A DNA stretch of 64,000 nt from JAJDYQ01 sp963662865 (GTDB taxonomy: Bacteria > Pseudomonadota > Gammaproteobacteria > JAJDYQ01), in the NCBI GenBank assembly GCA_963662865.1, contig OY759969.1, positions 620,001 through 684,000 of the forward strand, read 5' to 3'. The notes beneath the pieces are model-generated. The model was given only the letters and a program-made list of their open reading frames with translations, was not told the DNA's origin and did no database searches. The translations under genes and the position numbers were made by a program. Positions 8,422 through 17,158 of this stretch are shown piece by piece (position 1 is the stretch's first letter; each line of letters begins with the position of its first letter).

Positions 8422-8875
8422 TCAGATCCTTGGAAATAGTATTTTCACTAATCATTAGCAGGCGATGTGTCTGTAGAGAGTCCCTGTGCAGGTCACTGGC
8501 CTCAGTTGGTTCGCCCTGCTCCAATTACCAATTATACGGTTTCCACAGCATATAGGCAGCCGGTGTCCTGGTTCAGGACCTGTGGGACAGTATCAAGCAG
8601 CCAGCGTGAGTTGCCGATAGTGGTTATAGACATGTTGGTATTGTGCCAGTTTTTGATTGACAGCTCTAACCGTCAGTGAACCACTGGTAGTGGCTGGTTG
8701 CACGGCGATCATCCCGCATGATGATCATGTCCGTAATCGGGCAGGCTGCTTTGAACCCTTGCAGGGTATAACACCCTCGCCAAGGCTCACGCTCACAGCA
8801 TCTGGTGTGCTGTGTAGGAGATTTGGATGAGTCAGCAGGCGGGCCCGGTCTCCGAATAGGAACCTCGCTGGAAAC
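8422..8875. other. Gene-poor region with no supported gene
   Basis: Only short frames without recognisable sequence occur here. A small inverted repeat (GATCATC/GATGATC, 8707-8726) and short matches to 9146-9212 (GTTGCCGATAGT at 8610; TGTTGGTATTGTGCC at 8633) are the only structure seen. It may be further debris of the autotransporter duplication next to it. Confidence 0.5.
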
Positions 8876-9176
8876 GCAACGGGGCGGCTGTTATTACAGC
8901 AATAACCGGTGCCGCTGGGAATGATGCCCTCGGCGGCCATACCGAGTGCTACCAGCGCAGCTTCCACTGTGTGCCGATGCCGTGGTTTGTCTTAGCAGGT
9001 TTCAGCGTCTGGAGGCCGGGCTGAGATGAATTCTTCTCCAGTGCGTCCGACAACAGCCGGTCCAGACCGACCGAGGCTGGGGCAGTGCCATACTCTTGAC
9101 TCAGACTCAGCGATAGGCCATGAGACAAAATCGCGGCCTGCATGGGTTGCCGATAGTCGTCCATGAGCGTTTCCAA
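8876..9176 (-). pseudogene. Decayed copy of the 3' end of the giant autotransporter gene
   Basis: On the minus strand the frame ending at 8949 reads LSLSQEYGTAPAS, VGLDRLLSDALE, SSQPG, then KTNHGIGTQWKLRW and a TAG stop. The intact gene at 47338-55902 has the same order, ending KTNHGIGAQWKLRW-TAG, but with about 80 more residues between SSQPG and KTNHG. The copy therefore has an internal deletion and no upstream barrel. Similarity continues past the stop to about 8876 (the intact gene has AATAACCGG and matching bases at 47285-47337). This is a duplicated and decayed relic. No start or signal peptide remains. Confidence 0.88.
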
Positions 9177-9563
9177 GCCAGTTTCATCATATCGCTGTGT
9201 TGGTATTGTGCCTGCTCAGGTTTGATGCGGGCAAAGGTTAAATGGGACAGGATCAATACGTTTGAGCTTTAGAGGTGTCGCTATTGCATTCATCACTATC
9301 CCGCCCAGTTTTTGCAGGATTTGAGTCGCTGGCCTTTGCTCTGCATCGGGTAGCCTCCTGATCTGTGCTCAGGTGATCAATGATGGTTGTGCGGTTTGGA
9401 GAGAGGTTCTGCATACCGGTATGGAGGTAAACCTGCATCGGCGTCGATATCACTCGGTTTTGCCGGTTTCAGGGATTTGTTTCTTATCCGGGTTCGGCAG
9501 GTCCCGGCACCGTCGGCAGGTCTGGTTAACAACCAAAGGGTATACTGTCTGATTTTTTGTTGC
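9177..9563. other. Non-coding or decayed stretch upstream of the iron transporter
   Basis: Short frames on both strands lack recognisable domains and plausible ribosome-binding sites. The left part shares short repeats with 8610-8647. Nothing else was recognised. Confidence 0.4.
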
Positions 9564-9590
9564 AAATGATAATGATTATTAATATCATTC
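9564..9590 (+). promoter_or_regulatory. Fur box upstream of the ferric-iron ABC transporter
   Basis: GATAATGATTATTAATATC at 9568-9586 matches 16 of 19 positions of the classic Fur consensus GATAATGATAATCATTATC. It lies about 95 bases before the substrate-binding protein start, so iron-replete repression by Fur is expected. The assignment rests on the motif match and on the function of the downstream genes. Confidence 0.82.
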
Positions 9591-9684
9591 TCTTCTTTGA
9601 TGGCGTTGGCCGTTAATGCCATCTGTCTTTGCGCAGGTAAAGCGAAAACAGAAATTTACTGAGTATCTAAAAACAGAGGTAATA

Positions 9685-10710
9685 ATGAAGACAAGAAGTT
9701 ATCAGGCATTTAAGGCGCTTGCCGCACTGCTATGCGGTGCAATACTTTCTACGGCATCGTTTGTTGCGTTGGCTGCCGGTGATCTGGTGGTTTATTCGGC
9801 GCGTAAGGAGCACCTCATTAAACCCCTGTTTGATGCCTATAGCGAGAAAACCGGCGTCAGCATCAGATACATTACTGATAAGGCGGCACCACTGTTGGTG
9901 CGATTGCGGGCTGAAGGTAAAAATTCACCGGCGGATCTATTGATTACTGTTGATGCGGGGAACCTGTGGCAGGCGGCCAACCAGGGTGTGTTGGCTTCGG
10001 TGAAATCGGACATGCTGGAGAACAATATCCCGTCTCACTTGCGCGATGCCGGTAATCGCTGGTTTGGGCTGTCGGTACGTGCGCGCACTATTGTCTATGC
10101 GACTGACCGGGTTAAGGATGATGAGTTGATAACCTATGAGGATCTTGGGAATCCAAGATGGAGAGGTCGCCTGTGTCTGCGTACTTCCAAGAAGATTTAT
10201 AATCAGTCGCTGGTTGCCATGATGATCGCCCGGCATGGTGTGGCTAAAACCGAAGAAATTACCAAAGACTGGGTTGCTAATCTGGCGACGGCACCGTTTT
10301 CAAATGATACTAAAGTCATGCAGGCAATTGCTGCGGGCCAGTGTGACGTCGGTATCGTCAATACTTATTACTATGGCCGTTTGATGAAGAAAGCTCCCGA
10401 TACCAGGCTGGCGTTGTTTTGGCCAAATCAGAATGACCGTGGTGTGCACGTTAATATCTCCGGTGCCGGTGTGACCCGGTATGCCAGGCATCGTGAAGGG
10501 GCCCTTAGATTGATTGAATGGTTGTCCGGTAGGGAGGCGCAAGTGATCTTTGCCAGCTTGAATATGGAATATCCGGTCAATCCGGGCGTGGAGCCCGATG
10601 CTGCTGTTCTGGCCTGGGGCGACTTCAAGCAAGATCGGCTGAATGTCTCGAAAGCCGGTGAATTGCAGGCCGCTTCAGTTATGTTGATGGACCGGGCGGG
10701 TTACAAATAG
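9685..10710 (+). CDS. fbpA: Ferric-iron ABC transporter, periplasmic binding protein (FbpA/FutA type)
   Basis: This 341-residue exported protein binds Fe3+ in the periplasm and delivers it to the permease encoded next. The ATG at 9685 has AGAGGT upstream and begins a signal peptide ending VALAAG. The mature protein opens DLVVYSARKEH, and the tyrosine-rich NTYYYGRL near residue 230 matches the iron-binding tyrosines of the family. The frame extends upstream to 9616 but without a signal. A Fur box precedes the gene, and the permease and ATPase genes follow in the same direction. Confidence 0.94.
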   Translation: MKTRSYQAFKALAALLCGAILSTASFVALAAGDLVVYSARKEHLIKPLFDAYSEKTGVSIRYITDKAAPLLVRLRAEGKNSPADLLITVDAGNLWQAANQGVLASVKSDMLENNIPSHLRDAGNRWFGLSVRARTIVYATDRVKDDELITYEDLGNPRWRGRLCLRTSKKIYNQSLVAMMIARHGVAKTEEITKDWVANLATAPFSNDTKVMQAIAAGQCDVGIVNTYYYGRLMKKAPDTRLALFWPNQNDRGVHVNISGAGVTRYARHREGALRLIEWLSGREAQVIFASLNMEYPVNPGVEPDAAVLAWGDFKQDRLNVSKAGELQAASVMLMDRAGYK

Positions 10711-10809
10711 TCGTTTCTATCGAGCCATAGTCAAAAGCGTCTGCTTGATGAAGGCGGTTACGGTAGGCTCTGATAAAAGCCGAATTTTTCGCCACGAGAG
10801 GCGATCAGG

Positions 10810-12426
10810 ATGTCTCGTATGAAAGTTTCGATCTGGAAGATAGCCACCATCTCGCTCGCTACGGTCGTGGTTTTTCCGTTGCTGGTGGTTTTCTCCGGTT
10901 GGATGCAGATCGGAAATTCGGTGTGGGAGCATCTGGCAAAAACCGTGTTGGGCGACTTGTTGATCAACACTTTCTGGTTGTTATTTGGAGTCGGGGTGCT
11001 GACTACTATCCTGGGGGTTGGTCTTGCCTGGCTAACGGCGATGTGTGAATTTCCCGGTAGCAGGATGTTTGACTGGGGGTTGATGTTGCCGTTGGCCGTA
11101 CCTGCCTATGCCATGGCTTTTGTCGCATTGGGTGTAATGGATTTTACCGGGCCCGTGCAAAGTGTCCTGCGAGATGTGCTTGGGCGTGGTGATTACTGGT
11201 TTCCGGAGGTGCGCTCAACGGGTGGCGTTATTGTTGTCATGTCGCTGGTGCTCTATCCTTATGTTTACATGCTGGTGCGCTCATCTTTTTTGACTCAGGG
11301 TAGCAGCATGGTTGAGGCGGCGCGTTCTCTGGGCCTGTCTGCCTGGAGTGCCTTTTTTCGAGTTAGTATTCCGACCGCACGTCCTGCAATTGTAGCCGGT
11401 TTGTCTCTGGCTTTGATGGAGACACTGGCTGATTTCGGGACAGTCGCAATTTTTAATTACGATACTTTTACCACCGCGATCTACAAGGCCTGGTTTGGCC
11501 TGTTTAACTTACAGGCGGCTTCCCAACTGGCTTCTTTTCTCCTGGTGTTGGTTGTAATTGCACTGACGGCTGAGAGGCGGTTGCGTGGCGGTGCCAGATA
11601 CCATGAGGTTGCACGAAACAGCCGTGTTTTTCGTTATCGACTGAGTGGCTGGAGAAGATGGACCGCCACCATGATTGCAGGATTGGTGCTGGTGGTCGCC
11701 TTTATCGTTCCCGTGATACAACTGGGCCTTTGGGCGTGGGAGGTTATAGGGGAAGATTTGAATAGCCGGTATTGGGGGTTGTTATGGCATACGCTCATAC
11801 TGGGTGGCATGGCAGCCGTGCTTACGGTCATCGGCGCCATGGTGCTGGCTTTTACTCGCCGTTACCATGCCGATATGGCGGTCAAAAGTTCGGTGAGTAT
11901 CGCCACTTTGGGCTACGCTTTGCCCGGGTCGGTGCTTGCGGTTGGTATCATGTTGACTTTTACCAGCATTGATAATTTTATGAATACCCTGGCAACGATT
12001 GTTGGACTGGAGGTTTCGGGGCCAATACTGACCGGTACCGTATTGGCTCTGGTTGTTGCCTACATGGTGCGTTTCCTCGCTGTGGCTTATGGTCCAATAG
12101 ACAGCGGCTTGGGCCGCATACGTAACAGCCTGGCTGAAGCGGCGCGTGGGCTTGGGGTGTCAGCCACTGTCACCATGTTGCGGGTTTATATGCCACTGCT
12201 GAGGCCGGGTTTATTTACAGCCGGTTTGCTGGTGCTGGTGGACGTGATGAAGGAGATGCCGGCCACTATGTTATTGCGCCCGTTCGGATGGGATACGCTC
12301 GCGGTGCGCATTTATGAAATGACATCTGAGGGGGAATGGGAGCGTGCGGCTTTGCCGGCGATTACTCTGATTCTTGTTGGTTTAATGCCCATTATTATAT
12401 TGGTCAGGCGATCTGCGAAGCATTGA
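10810..12426 (+). CDS. fbpB: Ferric-iron ABC transporter, permease (FbpB type)
   Basis: This 538-residue inner-membrane protein has about twelve hydrophobic segments arranged as two homologous halves, each with an ABC permease EAA loop (MVEAARSLGLSAWSAFFRVS around residue 165; LAEAARGLGVSATVTMLRVY around 440). This is the fused double-permease form typical of the Fbp/Sfu iron transporters. It lies 99 bases after the binding protein gene and 13 bases before the ATPase gene. A second in-frame Met occurs at codon 4. Confidence 0.94.
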   Translation: MSRMKVSIWKIATISLATVVVFPLLVVFSGWMQIGNSVWEHLAKTVLGDLLINTFWLLFGVGVLTTILGVGLAWLTAMCEFPGSRMFDWGLMLPLAVPAYAMAFVALGVMDFTGPVQSVLRDVLGRGDYWFPEVRSTGGVIVVMSLVLYPYVYMLVRSSFLTQGSSMVEAARSLGLSAWSAFFRVSIPTARPAIVAGLSLALMETLADFGTVAIFNYDTFTTAIYKAWFGLFNLQAASQLASFLLVLVVIALTAERRLRGGARYHEVARNSRVFRYRLSGWRRWTATMIAGLVLVVAFIVPVIQLGLWAWEVIGEDLNSRYWGLLWHTLILGGMAAVLTVIGAMVLAFTRRYHADMAVKSSVSIATLGYALPGSVLAVGIMLTFTSIDNFMNTLATIVGLEVSGPILTGTVLALVVAYMVRFLAVAYGPIDSGLGRIRNSLAEAARGLGVSATVTMLRVYMPLLRPGLFTAGLLVLVDVMKEMPATMLLRPFGWDTLAVRIYEMTSEGEWERAALPAITLILVGLMPIIILVRRSAKH

Positions 12427-12439
12427 ACCGGAGTGGACT

Positions 12440-13483
12440 ATGGCAGGTACGCTGGAAATTAAAAATATTCGATGTGATTACAACAGGGAAGTTATCGTTG
12501 ATAATTTTTCACTTAGTTTTCGTGATACTACGCTGAATTGTTTACTGGGGCCCAGCGGCTGCGGTAAGACGACGGTGCTGCGGGCGATAGCCGGCTTCGA
12601 ACCGATTCAGGCAGGCGAAATTATCCTTGATGGTAAGGTGATATCGTCGAAAGGGATGACGGTGCCTCCCGAGCAGCGTGGTATCGGCATGGTATTCCAG
12701 GATTATGCCTTGTTTCCGCATTTGTCGGTAGCGGATAACGTCAGTTTTGGTTTGCGCAAGCCGGGCAGGAAACAAAAACGCAGGGTCGCGGAACAGATGT
12801 TAGAACTAGTCGGCTTGGAAGGTTATCCGGACCGTTATCCCCATGAGTTATCCGGGGGGCAGCAGCAGCGTGTGGCAGTTGCCAGGGCGCTTGCTCCATA
12901 TCCACCGTTGATTTTGATGGACGAACCTTTCTCAAATCTTGATGTGGATCTACGTGAGAGGCTGGTCTTGGATATCCGTGAAATCCTGCATCAACGACAA
13001 ACCACGACGCTGTTTGTGACGCATGATCAGGAGGAGGCATTCATAATCGGGGAACATGTCGGCGTAATGAATGACGGTCGTATCATGCAGTGGGCTCAAC
13101 CGTATAGCCTGTACCATGAGCCGTCCAGTCGTTTCGTGGCAGATTTTATAGGTCAGGGTCGTTTAATTGAGGGGGTTCTGGTAAACCATAAATCGGTCAG
13201 TACTTCCCTGGGGTTATTAAAAGGTAATCGTGCTTACGAATGGCCGAAAGATACCAGAGTGGATGTGCTGTTACGACCGGATGACGTGTTGCTGGATGTC
13301 GAGAGTGGAGTGGACTGCCTGATTACGGACCGACATTTCAAGGGAGCGCAGATTATGTACACACTACGCGCACCTCGTGGCGATGAATTGTTGTCACTGG
13401 TGCCCAGCCACCTTGACATTAACATCGGTCAGAAGGTAAGGGTTGGTATTGACGCGGAGCATCTGGTGATTTTTCGTCAATGA
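12440..13483 (+). CDS. fbpC: Ferric-iron ABC transporter, ATP-binding protein (FbpC type)
   Basis: This 347-residue ATPase powers the iron importer. Visible motifs are Walker A GPSGCGKTT, the Q-loop region GMVFQDYALFPHL, signature LSGGQQQR, Walker B LILMDEPFSNLD and the switch His in TLFVTHDQEEA. A C-terminal TOBE-like extension starts near residue 240, as in other FbpC/PotA-type subunits. A GGAG ribosome-binding site precedes the ATG. It is the last gene of the iron operon and is convergent with bioA. Confidence 0.95.
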   Translation: MAGTLEIKNIRCDYNREVIVDNFSLSFRDTTLNCLLGPSGCGKTTVLRAIAGFEPIQAGEIILDGKVISSKGMTVPPEQRGIGMVFQDYALFPHLSVADNVSFGLRKPGRKQKRRVAEQMLELVGLEGYPDRYPHELSGGQQQRVAVARALAPYPPLILMDEPFSNLDVDLRERLVLDIREILHQRQTTTLFVTHDQEEAFIIGEHVGVMNDGRIMQWAQPYSLYHEPSSRFVADFIGQGRLIEGVLVNHKSVSTSLGLLKGNRAYEWPKDTRVDVLLRPDDVLLDVESGVDCLITDRHFKGAQIMYTLRAPRGDELLSLVPSHLDINIGQKVRVGIDAEHLVIFRQ

Positions 13484-13509
13484 TTCACAGGGGGAGGCAT
13501 CATTGGCCG

Positions 13510-14790
13510 TTAGAGAAGCTCTATGGATTCGACCATGGCGTGGCATAGCCGGTAGAGATCTTCTGTCTCAATGATGTAAGGGGGCATGATATAGATGAAT
13601 CGACTGAAAGGTCTTACCCAGACGCCGCGCTCGACAAACATCCGGCAAAGCGTAGCCTGATCAATGGGTTGATGGGTTTCTATGACGCCAATGGCGCCAA
13701 GGACCCGCACATCGAGCACAGCAGGTGATCGGCGAGCAGGTTCAAGCCTTTCTCGTATGATCTTTTCGATAGCATGAATTCGCTCCTGCCAGTTGTTTCC
13801 CAAGAGTAAATTGATACTGGCATCGGCGACCGCGCAGGCCAGAGGATTGGCCATGAAAGTCGGGCCGTGCATGAATACGCCCGCCGAGGATTTGTTGATT
13901 GCCTGCGCGATATTCCTTGTGGTTATGACGGCGGCCATGCTCATCGTGCCGCCGGTTAATGCTTTTCCAAGGCAGAGAATATCCGGAACGACATCCGCAT
14001 GTTCCATGGCAAACAGTTTGCCTGTTCGGCCAAGGCCGGTCGCGATTTCGTCGAAGATCAGCGGCAGTTCATATTCGTCGCACATCTGGCGTAGTTGCCG
14101 AAGGTACTCTGGGTGGTAAAACCACATCCCGCCAGCTCCCTGCACTATGGGTTCAATAATGACAGCGGCAACTTCTTGTTGATGTATTTCCATTAAATCT
14201 TTCATGGCATTAAAGTCGTTCTGACTCCAATCTTCATGAAATCGACATCTCGGACGCGGCGCATAGATGTGTTTGTTGAGGATTCCCTGGAACATCGAGT
14301 GCATCCCGTTTTCCGGATCGCTGATTGCCATGGCTCCGCTGGTATCGCCATGGTAGCCTCCACGTACTGTCAGAAACTTTGTTCTTTTTGCGTGGCCTTG
14401 CGCCTGATGGTATTGCACGGCCATCTTCAGTGCGGCTTCCATCGCAACGGAACCGGAATCAGCGTAAAAAATTGCCTGTAGTGACTCCGGTGTCATATCA
14501 ATCAGTGTCCGGCCGAGCCGTACTGCGGGTTCGTGTGTCAGGCCACCGAACATGACGTGTGATATGTGGTCGATCTGATCTTTCATGGCCTGATTCAAAA
14601 CCGGGTGGTTGTATCCGTGTATGGCACACCACCAGGAAGCCATGCCATCAATCAGTTCACGGCCATCTTTCAGCTTTAATCGGCAGCCTTCGGCGGATTC
14701 AACAACAAAGATCGGGTCGCTATTGTTCAGTGCCGTGTACGGATGCCACAAATGCTTTTTGTCAAAGTTCTGTATTGCTTCAGGGGTCAT
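13510..14790 (-). CDS. bioA: Adenosylmethionine-8-amino-7-oxononanoate aminotransferase
   Basis: This PLP enzyme of biotin synthesis transfers the amino group of S-adenosylmethionine to KAPA, giving DAPA. At 426 residues it has the family length. Visible are HLWHPYTALN at the N-terminus, the substrate-pocket stretch DGMASWWCAIHGYNHP, the cofactor-binding DEIATGLGRTG and the PLP lysine in LGKALTGGTM. It follows the OsmC-family gene by 4 bases on the same strand, so the two are likely cotranscribed. No other bio genes lie in the window. Confidence 0.96.
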   Translation of the reverse strand: MTPEAIQNFDKKHLWHPYTALNNSDPIFVVESAEGCRLKLKDGRELIDGMASWWCAIHGYNHPVLNQAMKDQIDHISHVMFGGLTHEPAVRLGRTLIDMTPESLQAIFYADSGSVAMEAALKMAVQYHQAQGHAKRTKFLTVRGGYHGDTSGAMAISDPENGMHSMFQGILNKHIYAPRPRCRFHEDWSQNDFNAMKDLMEIHQQEVAAVIIEPIVQGAGGMWFYHPEYLRQLRQMCDEYELPLIFDEIATGLGRTGKLFAMEHADVVPDILCLGKALTGGTMSMAAVITTRNIAQAINKSSAGVFMHGPTFMANPLACAVADASINLLLGNNWQERIHAIEKIIRERLEPARRSPAVLDVRVLGAIGVIETHQPIDQATLCRMFVERGVWVRPFSRFIYIMPPYIIETEDLYRLCHAMVESIELL

Positions 14791-14794
14791 ATGC

Positions 14795-15238
14795 TCAGGG
14801 AGTCATGCCTTCCTTTGGGGCAGAGCCTTCAAGGACTTCGTAATCATGAGTAATTTCAGCCGTTTTACCCAGCATGATGGATGCGGAGCAATACTTGTTT
14901 GCGGACATGCTGATGCAACGGGCGACATGTTTTTCAGAGAGCCTCAGACCATAGACGCGGAAGTGGATATGGATGTTGGTATATACCCTGGGTATTTTGT
15001 CCGTGCGTTGTGCATCGATATCCACTGTGCAGTCAAGCACTTTCTGACGGGCTTTTTGTAACATTCGAACTACGTCAAATGCCGTACAGCCGCCCAGGCC
15101 AAGCAATAGCATTTCCATGGGGCGGGGGCCAAGGTTGCGACCGCCGGATTCGGTTGGTCCGTCCATAACAAGTGCGTGCCCACTGTCCGTTTGCCCAGTA
15201 AAGCGGCATGCTTCGTGCCATCTTATCTGTGTTTTCAT
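14795..15238 (-). CDS. OsmC/YhfA-family protein
   Basis: This 147-residue protein of the OsmC fold has two conserved cysteines, one in LLGLGGCTAFDVVRML and one in NKYCSASIML, as expected for thiol-dependent peroxidase-like members. In E. coli the relative yhfA is divergent from crp; here the next gene upstream is also a divergent CRP-family regulator, so this is probably the YhfA branch, whose substrate is unknown. It precedes bioA by 4 bases. Confidence 0.9.
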   Translation of the reverse strand: MKTQIRWHEACRFTGQTDSGHALVMDGPTESGGRNLGPRPMEMLLLGLGGCTAFDVVRMLQKARQKVLDCTVDIDAQRTDKIPRVYTNIHIHFRVYGLRLSEKHVARCISMSANKYCSASIMLGKTAEITHDYEVLEGSAPKEGMTP

Positions 15239-15255
15239 GGTGCCTCTTCTTCAAA

Positions 15256-15271
15256 GTGATGTTAGAATCAC
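15256..15271. promoter_or_regulatory. Palindrome GTGAT-N6-ATCAC between the OsmC-family and CRP-family genes
   Basis: A perfect 5-bp inverted repeat sits in the 105-bp divergent intergenic region. It resembles CRP/FNR-type half sites, but the spacing is two bases wider than the canonical TGTGA-N6-TCACA, so regulator identity is only a guess; autoregulation would fit the position. Confidence 0.35.
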
Positions 15272-15343
15272 ACGATCAAGAGGGTAGCATAGTCGTCCGT
15301 AATTGATGATTCGTGCTGCCGATTACAAGAGAGTTATCCCGAT

Positions 15344-16045
15344 ATGTCCGAAGATCGTATCAAGGACGCTGCAGTGGACCCGCACCATGAGAGAGGCCCA
15401 CGCAAGCAGGCGTTGCCGATAAAAAGCCGAAGGGGAAAACCGGAGGAGTATCTGGCACGATTTCTTTCGCATTGCCGTAAGCGCCGTTATCCTAAGAAAG
15501 CGACAGTCATTGAGGTAGGGCAAAAGTCCGACGTACTGTATTACATTATTTCCGGTTCTGTAACCGTGTTAATCGAAAACTCGGATGGTCATAGAATTGT
15601 TCTGGCTTACCTGAGCCAGGGTGACTTCTTTGGAGAAATAGGCCTGTTCGATGGAAAAGAACAGCGTAGTGCATGGGTTCGAGCAAAGACTGAATGTGAA
15701 TTGGCCGAAATCAGTTATGGCAGGTTTCGCCAGATTGCCAAAGATAATACCGAAGTGCTTTTTGCGCTGGTTGGGCAAATAGCGGCACGTCTTCGTAAGA
15801 CTTCCCGCAAGGTTGTCGATTTGGCGTTTCTGGATGTGGCGGGCCGTGTTGCGCGTACATTGCTGGATCTCTGCCAGGAACCCGATGCAATGACGCATCC
15901 GGATGGAATGCAAATCAAAGTTAGCCGTCTTGAGATCAGCAGTATTGTCGGCTGTTCCCGTGAGATGGCGGGTCGGGTTTTGAAGGATCTGGAGGAACAG
16001 GGCCTGATTTCGGCCAAAGGTAAGACGATTGTTGTTCACGGATGA
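15344..16045 (+). CDS. crp: CRP/Vfr-family transcriptional regulator
   Basis: This 233-residue protein has a cyclic-nucleotide-binding domain (GDFFGEIGLFDGKEQRSAWV, close to the cAMP pocket of E. coli CRP with the Glu and Arg-Ser kept) and a C-terminal helix-turn-helix (RLEISSIVGCSREMAGRVLK). Compared with E. coli CRP it has an N-terminal extension of roughly 30 basic residues. The neighbouring OsmC-family gene matches the crp locus of enterics. cAMP-dependent control is likely by homology; targets cannot be read from the window. Confidence 0.92.
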   Translation: MSEDRIKDAAVDPHHERGPRKQALPIKSRRGKPEEYLARFLSHCRKRRYPKKATVIEVGQKSDVLYYIISGSVTVLIENSDGHRIVLAYLSQGDFFGEIGLFDGKEQRSAWVRAKTECELAEISYGRFRQIAKDNTEVLFALVGQIAARLRKTSRKVVDLAFLDVAGRVARTLLDLCQEPDAMTHPDGMQIKVSRLEISSIVGCSREMAGRVLKDLEEQGLISAKGKTIVVHG

Positions 16046-16157
16046 TGAAGACTATTTATGCTACTAATGTAAGATGAACCGATAAGTTAATGAGATGCAG
16101 GTAAGCCGCCCTGCGGCCCGAAGCGCCATATTTCATGAGCATCATAAGGAGGTACAA

Positions 16158-16397
16158 ATGGCCTATCTAATTGGGATCTCGTGGACCGTCGTATGGGTCT
16201 GGCTGATTGTTGTGGCATTTAAGTCGGAGCAGATTGTATGGGGGGTTGCAATAATCATATTTCCTGTATCGGCTTATTTATATGGTATCCTGAACTGGAG
16301 TAAAGCCTCTACCCCGTTTATTCTTTTGCTGATATTGACCGGTCTGGTGTTCACAATATCACCTGAAGAGATAGCACAGATCAGAGCATCTGCGTAG
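16158..16397 (+). CDS. Small membrane protein, 79 residues
   Basis: The ATG at 16158 is preceded by a near-perfect ribosome-binding site (AAGGAGGT, 6 bases away), which decides the start over upstream codons in the same frame. The protein has three hydrophobic segments (about 2-20, 25-45, 52-70) and no charged motif. It lies between the CRP-family gene and aprB, 251 bases before the latter. It is too short to be AprM. Function unknown. Confidence 0.75.
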   Translation: MAYLIGISWTVVWVWLIVVAFKSEQIVWGVAIIIFPVSAYLYGILNWSKASTPFILLLILTGLVFTISPEEIAQIRASA

Positions 16398-16648
16398 AGA
16401 TAAATCGGATAAATTGGGCCATAAGCCTGACTGCATAAAGGTTTCTTATGCTTGATATGATATTTCTGAATTGCTTTTAAGCTCCACGGCGTTATGGTGA
16501 AAAAATCCTGAGAGGAGTGGGCCGTCATTTTTAGCGAATGACTGGCTGTAAGCATTTGTTTTTCAGCAAGTATTCCGTCAGTTGTGCTTGCCGGGCAGCC
16601 TTCCCGGGTGAAATAAATTTTTTACTGACAGTGATAACGGAGTAAAAC

Positions 16649-17116
16649 ATGCCTACTTTCGTACGTACCGAAAAGTGCGATGGCTGCAAGGGTCAGGATA
16701 AGACTGCTTGCATGTACATCTGCCCACATGACCTGATGAAGCTCGATAAAGACGGCTCAGAAACCGGCCATGCGATGAAGTCTTATAACCAGGAGCCGGA
16801 GCAATGCTGGGAATGTTATTCCTGCGTGAAGATCTGTCCCCAGAACGCTATTGAGGCCCGTCACTATGCCGACATTGTGCCTCTGGGCGGTTCAGTGCAG
16901 CCCCTGCGCGGTTCTGACTCAATTATGTGGACCATCAAGTTCCGTAACGGCACCATGAAGCGTTTTAAGTTTCCAATCCGTACCACCCCGGAAGGTTCTA
17001 TTGATCCTTATGCGGGTAAGCCGGAGGCGGATATGGGCAAAATTACCGGTAACGGCTTCTTTGTGGAACAAAATGGTTATCGTGCTGGAGATCCCAGCGA
17101 GCTGGTTCGTACGTAA
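16649..17116 (+). CDS. aprB: Adenylylsulfate reductase, beta subunit
   Basis: This 155-residue iron-sulfur subunit carries electrons between the FAD of AprA and a membrane partner. It has two [4Fe-4S] motifs: CDGCKGQDKTACMYICPHD, which carries the insertion typical of AprB, and CWECYSCVKICPQNAIE. The rest is the C-terminal tail that wraps around AprA. A GGAG site precedes the ATG. AprBA interconverts sulfite plus AMP and APS; in sulfur oxidisers it works toward APS. Confidence 0.97.
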   Translation: MPTFVRTEKCDGCKGQDKTACMYICPHDLMKLDKDGSETGHAMKSYNQEPEQCWECYSCVKICPQNAIEARHYADIVPLGGSVQPLRGSDSIMWTIKFRNGTMKRFKFPIRTTPEGSIDPYAGKPEADMGKITGNGFFVEQNGYRAGDPSELVRT

Positions 17117-17158
17117 TCGTTCAAGCACATTAAATTTTAGAATGTAGGAGTGATTAAA

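Noticed and set aside
8467..8679. Plus-strand frame of 70 codons upstream of the autotransporter relic
   Set aside because: No ribosome-binding site, no recognisable sequence, and it lies in a region that looks like decayed DNA.
9253..9622. Overlapping minus-strand frames before fbpA
   Set aside because: They run through the Fur box and promoter region of the iron operon and show no domain.
15256..15271. Reading the GTGAT/ATCAC palindrome as a canonical CRP site
   Set aside because: The half-site spacing is two bases too wide for TGTGA-N6-TCACA; kept only as an unspecified palindrome.
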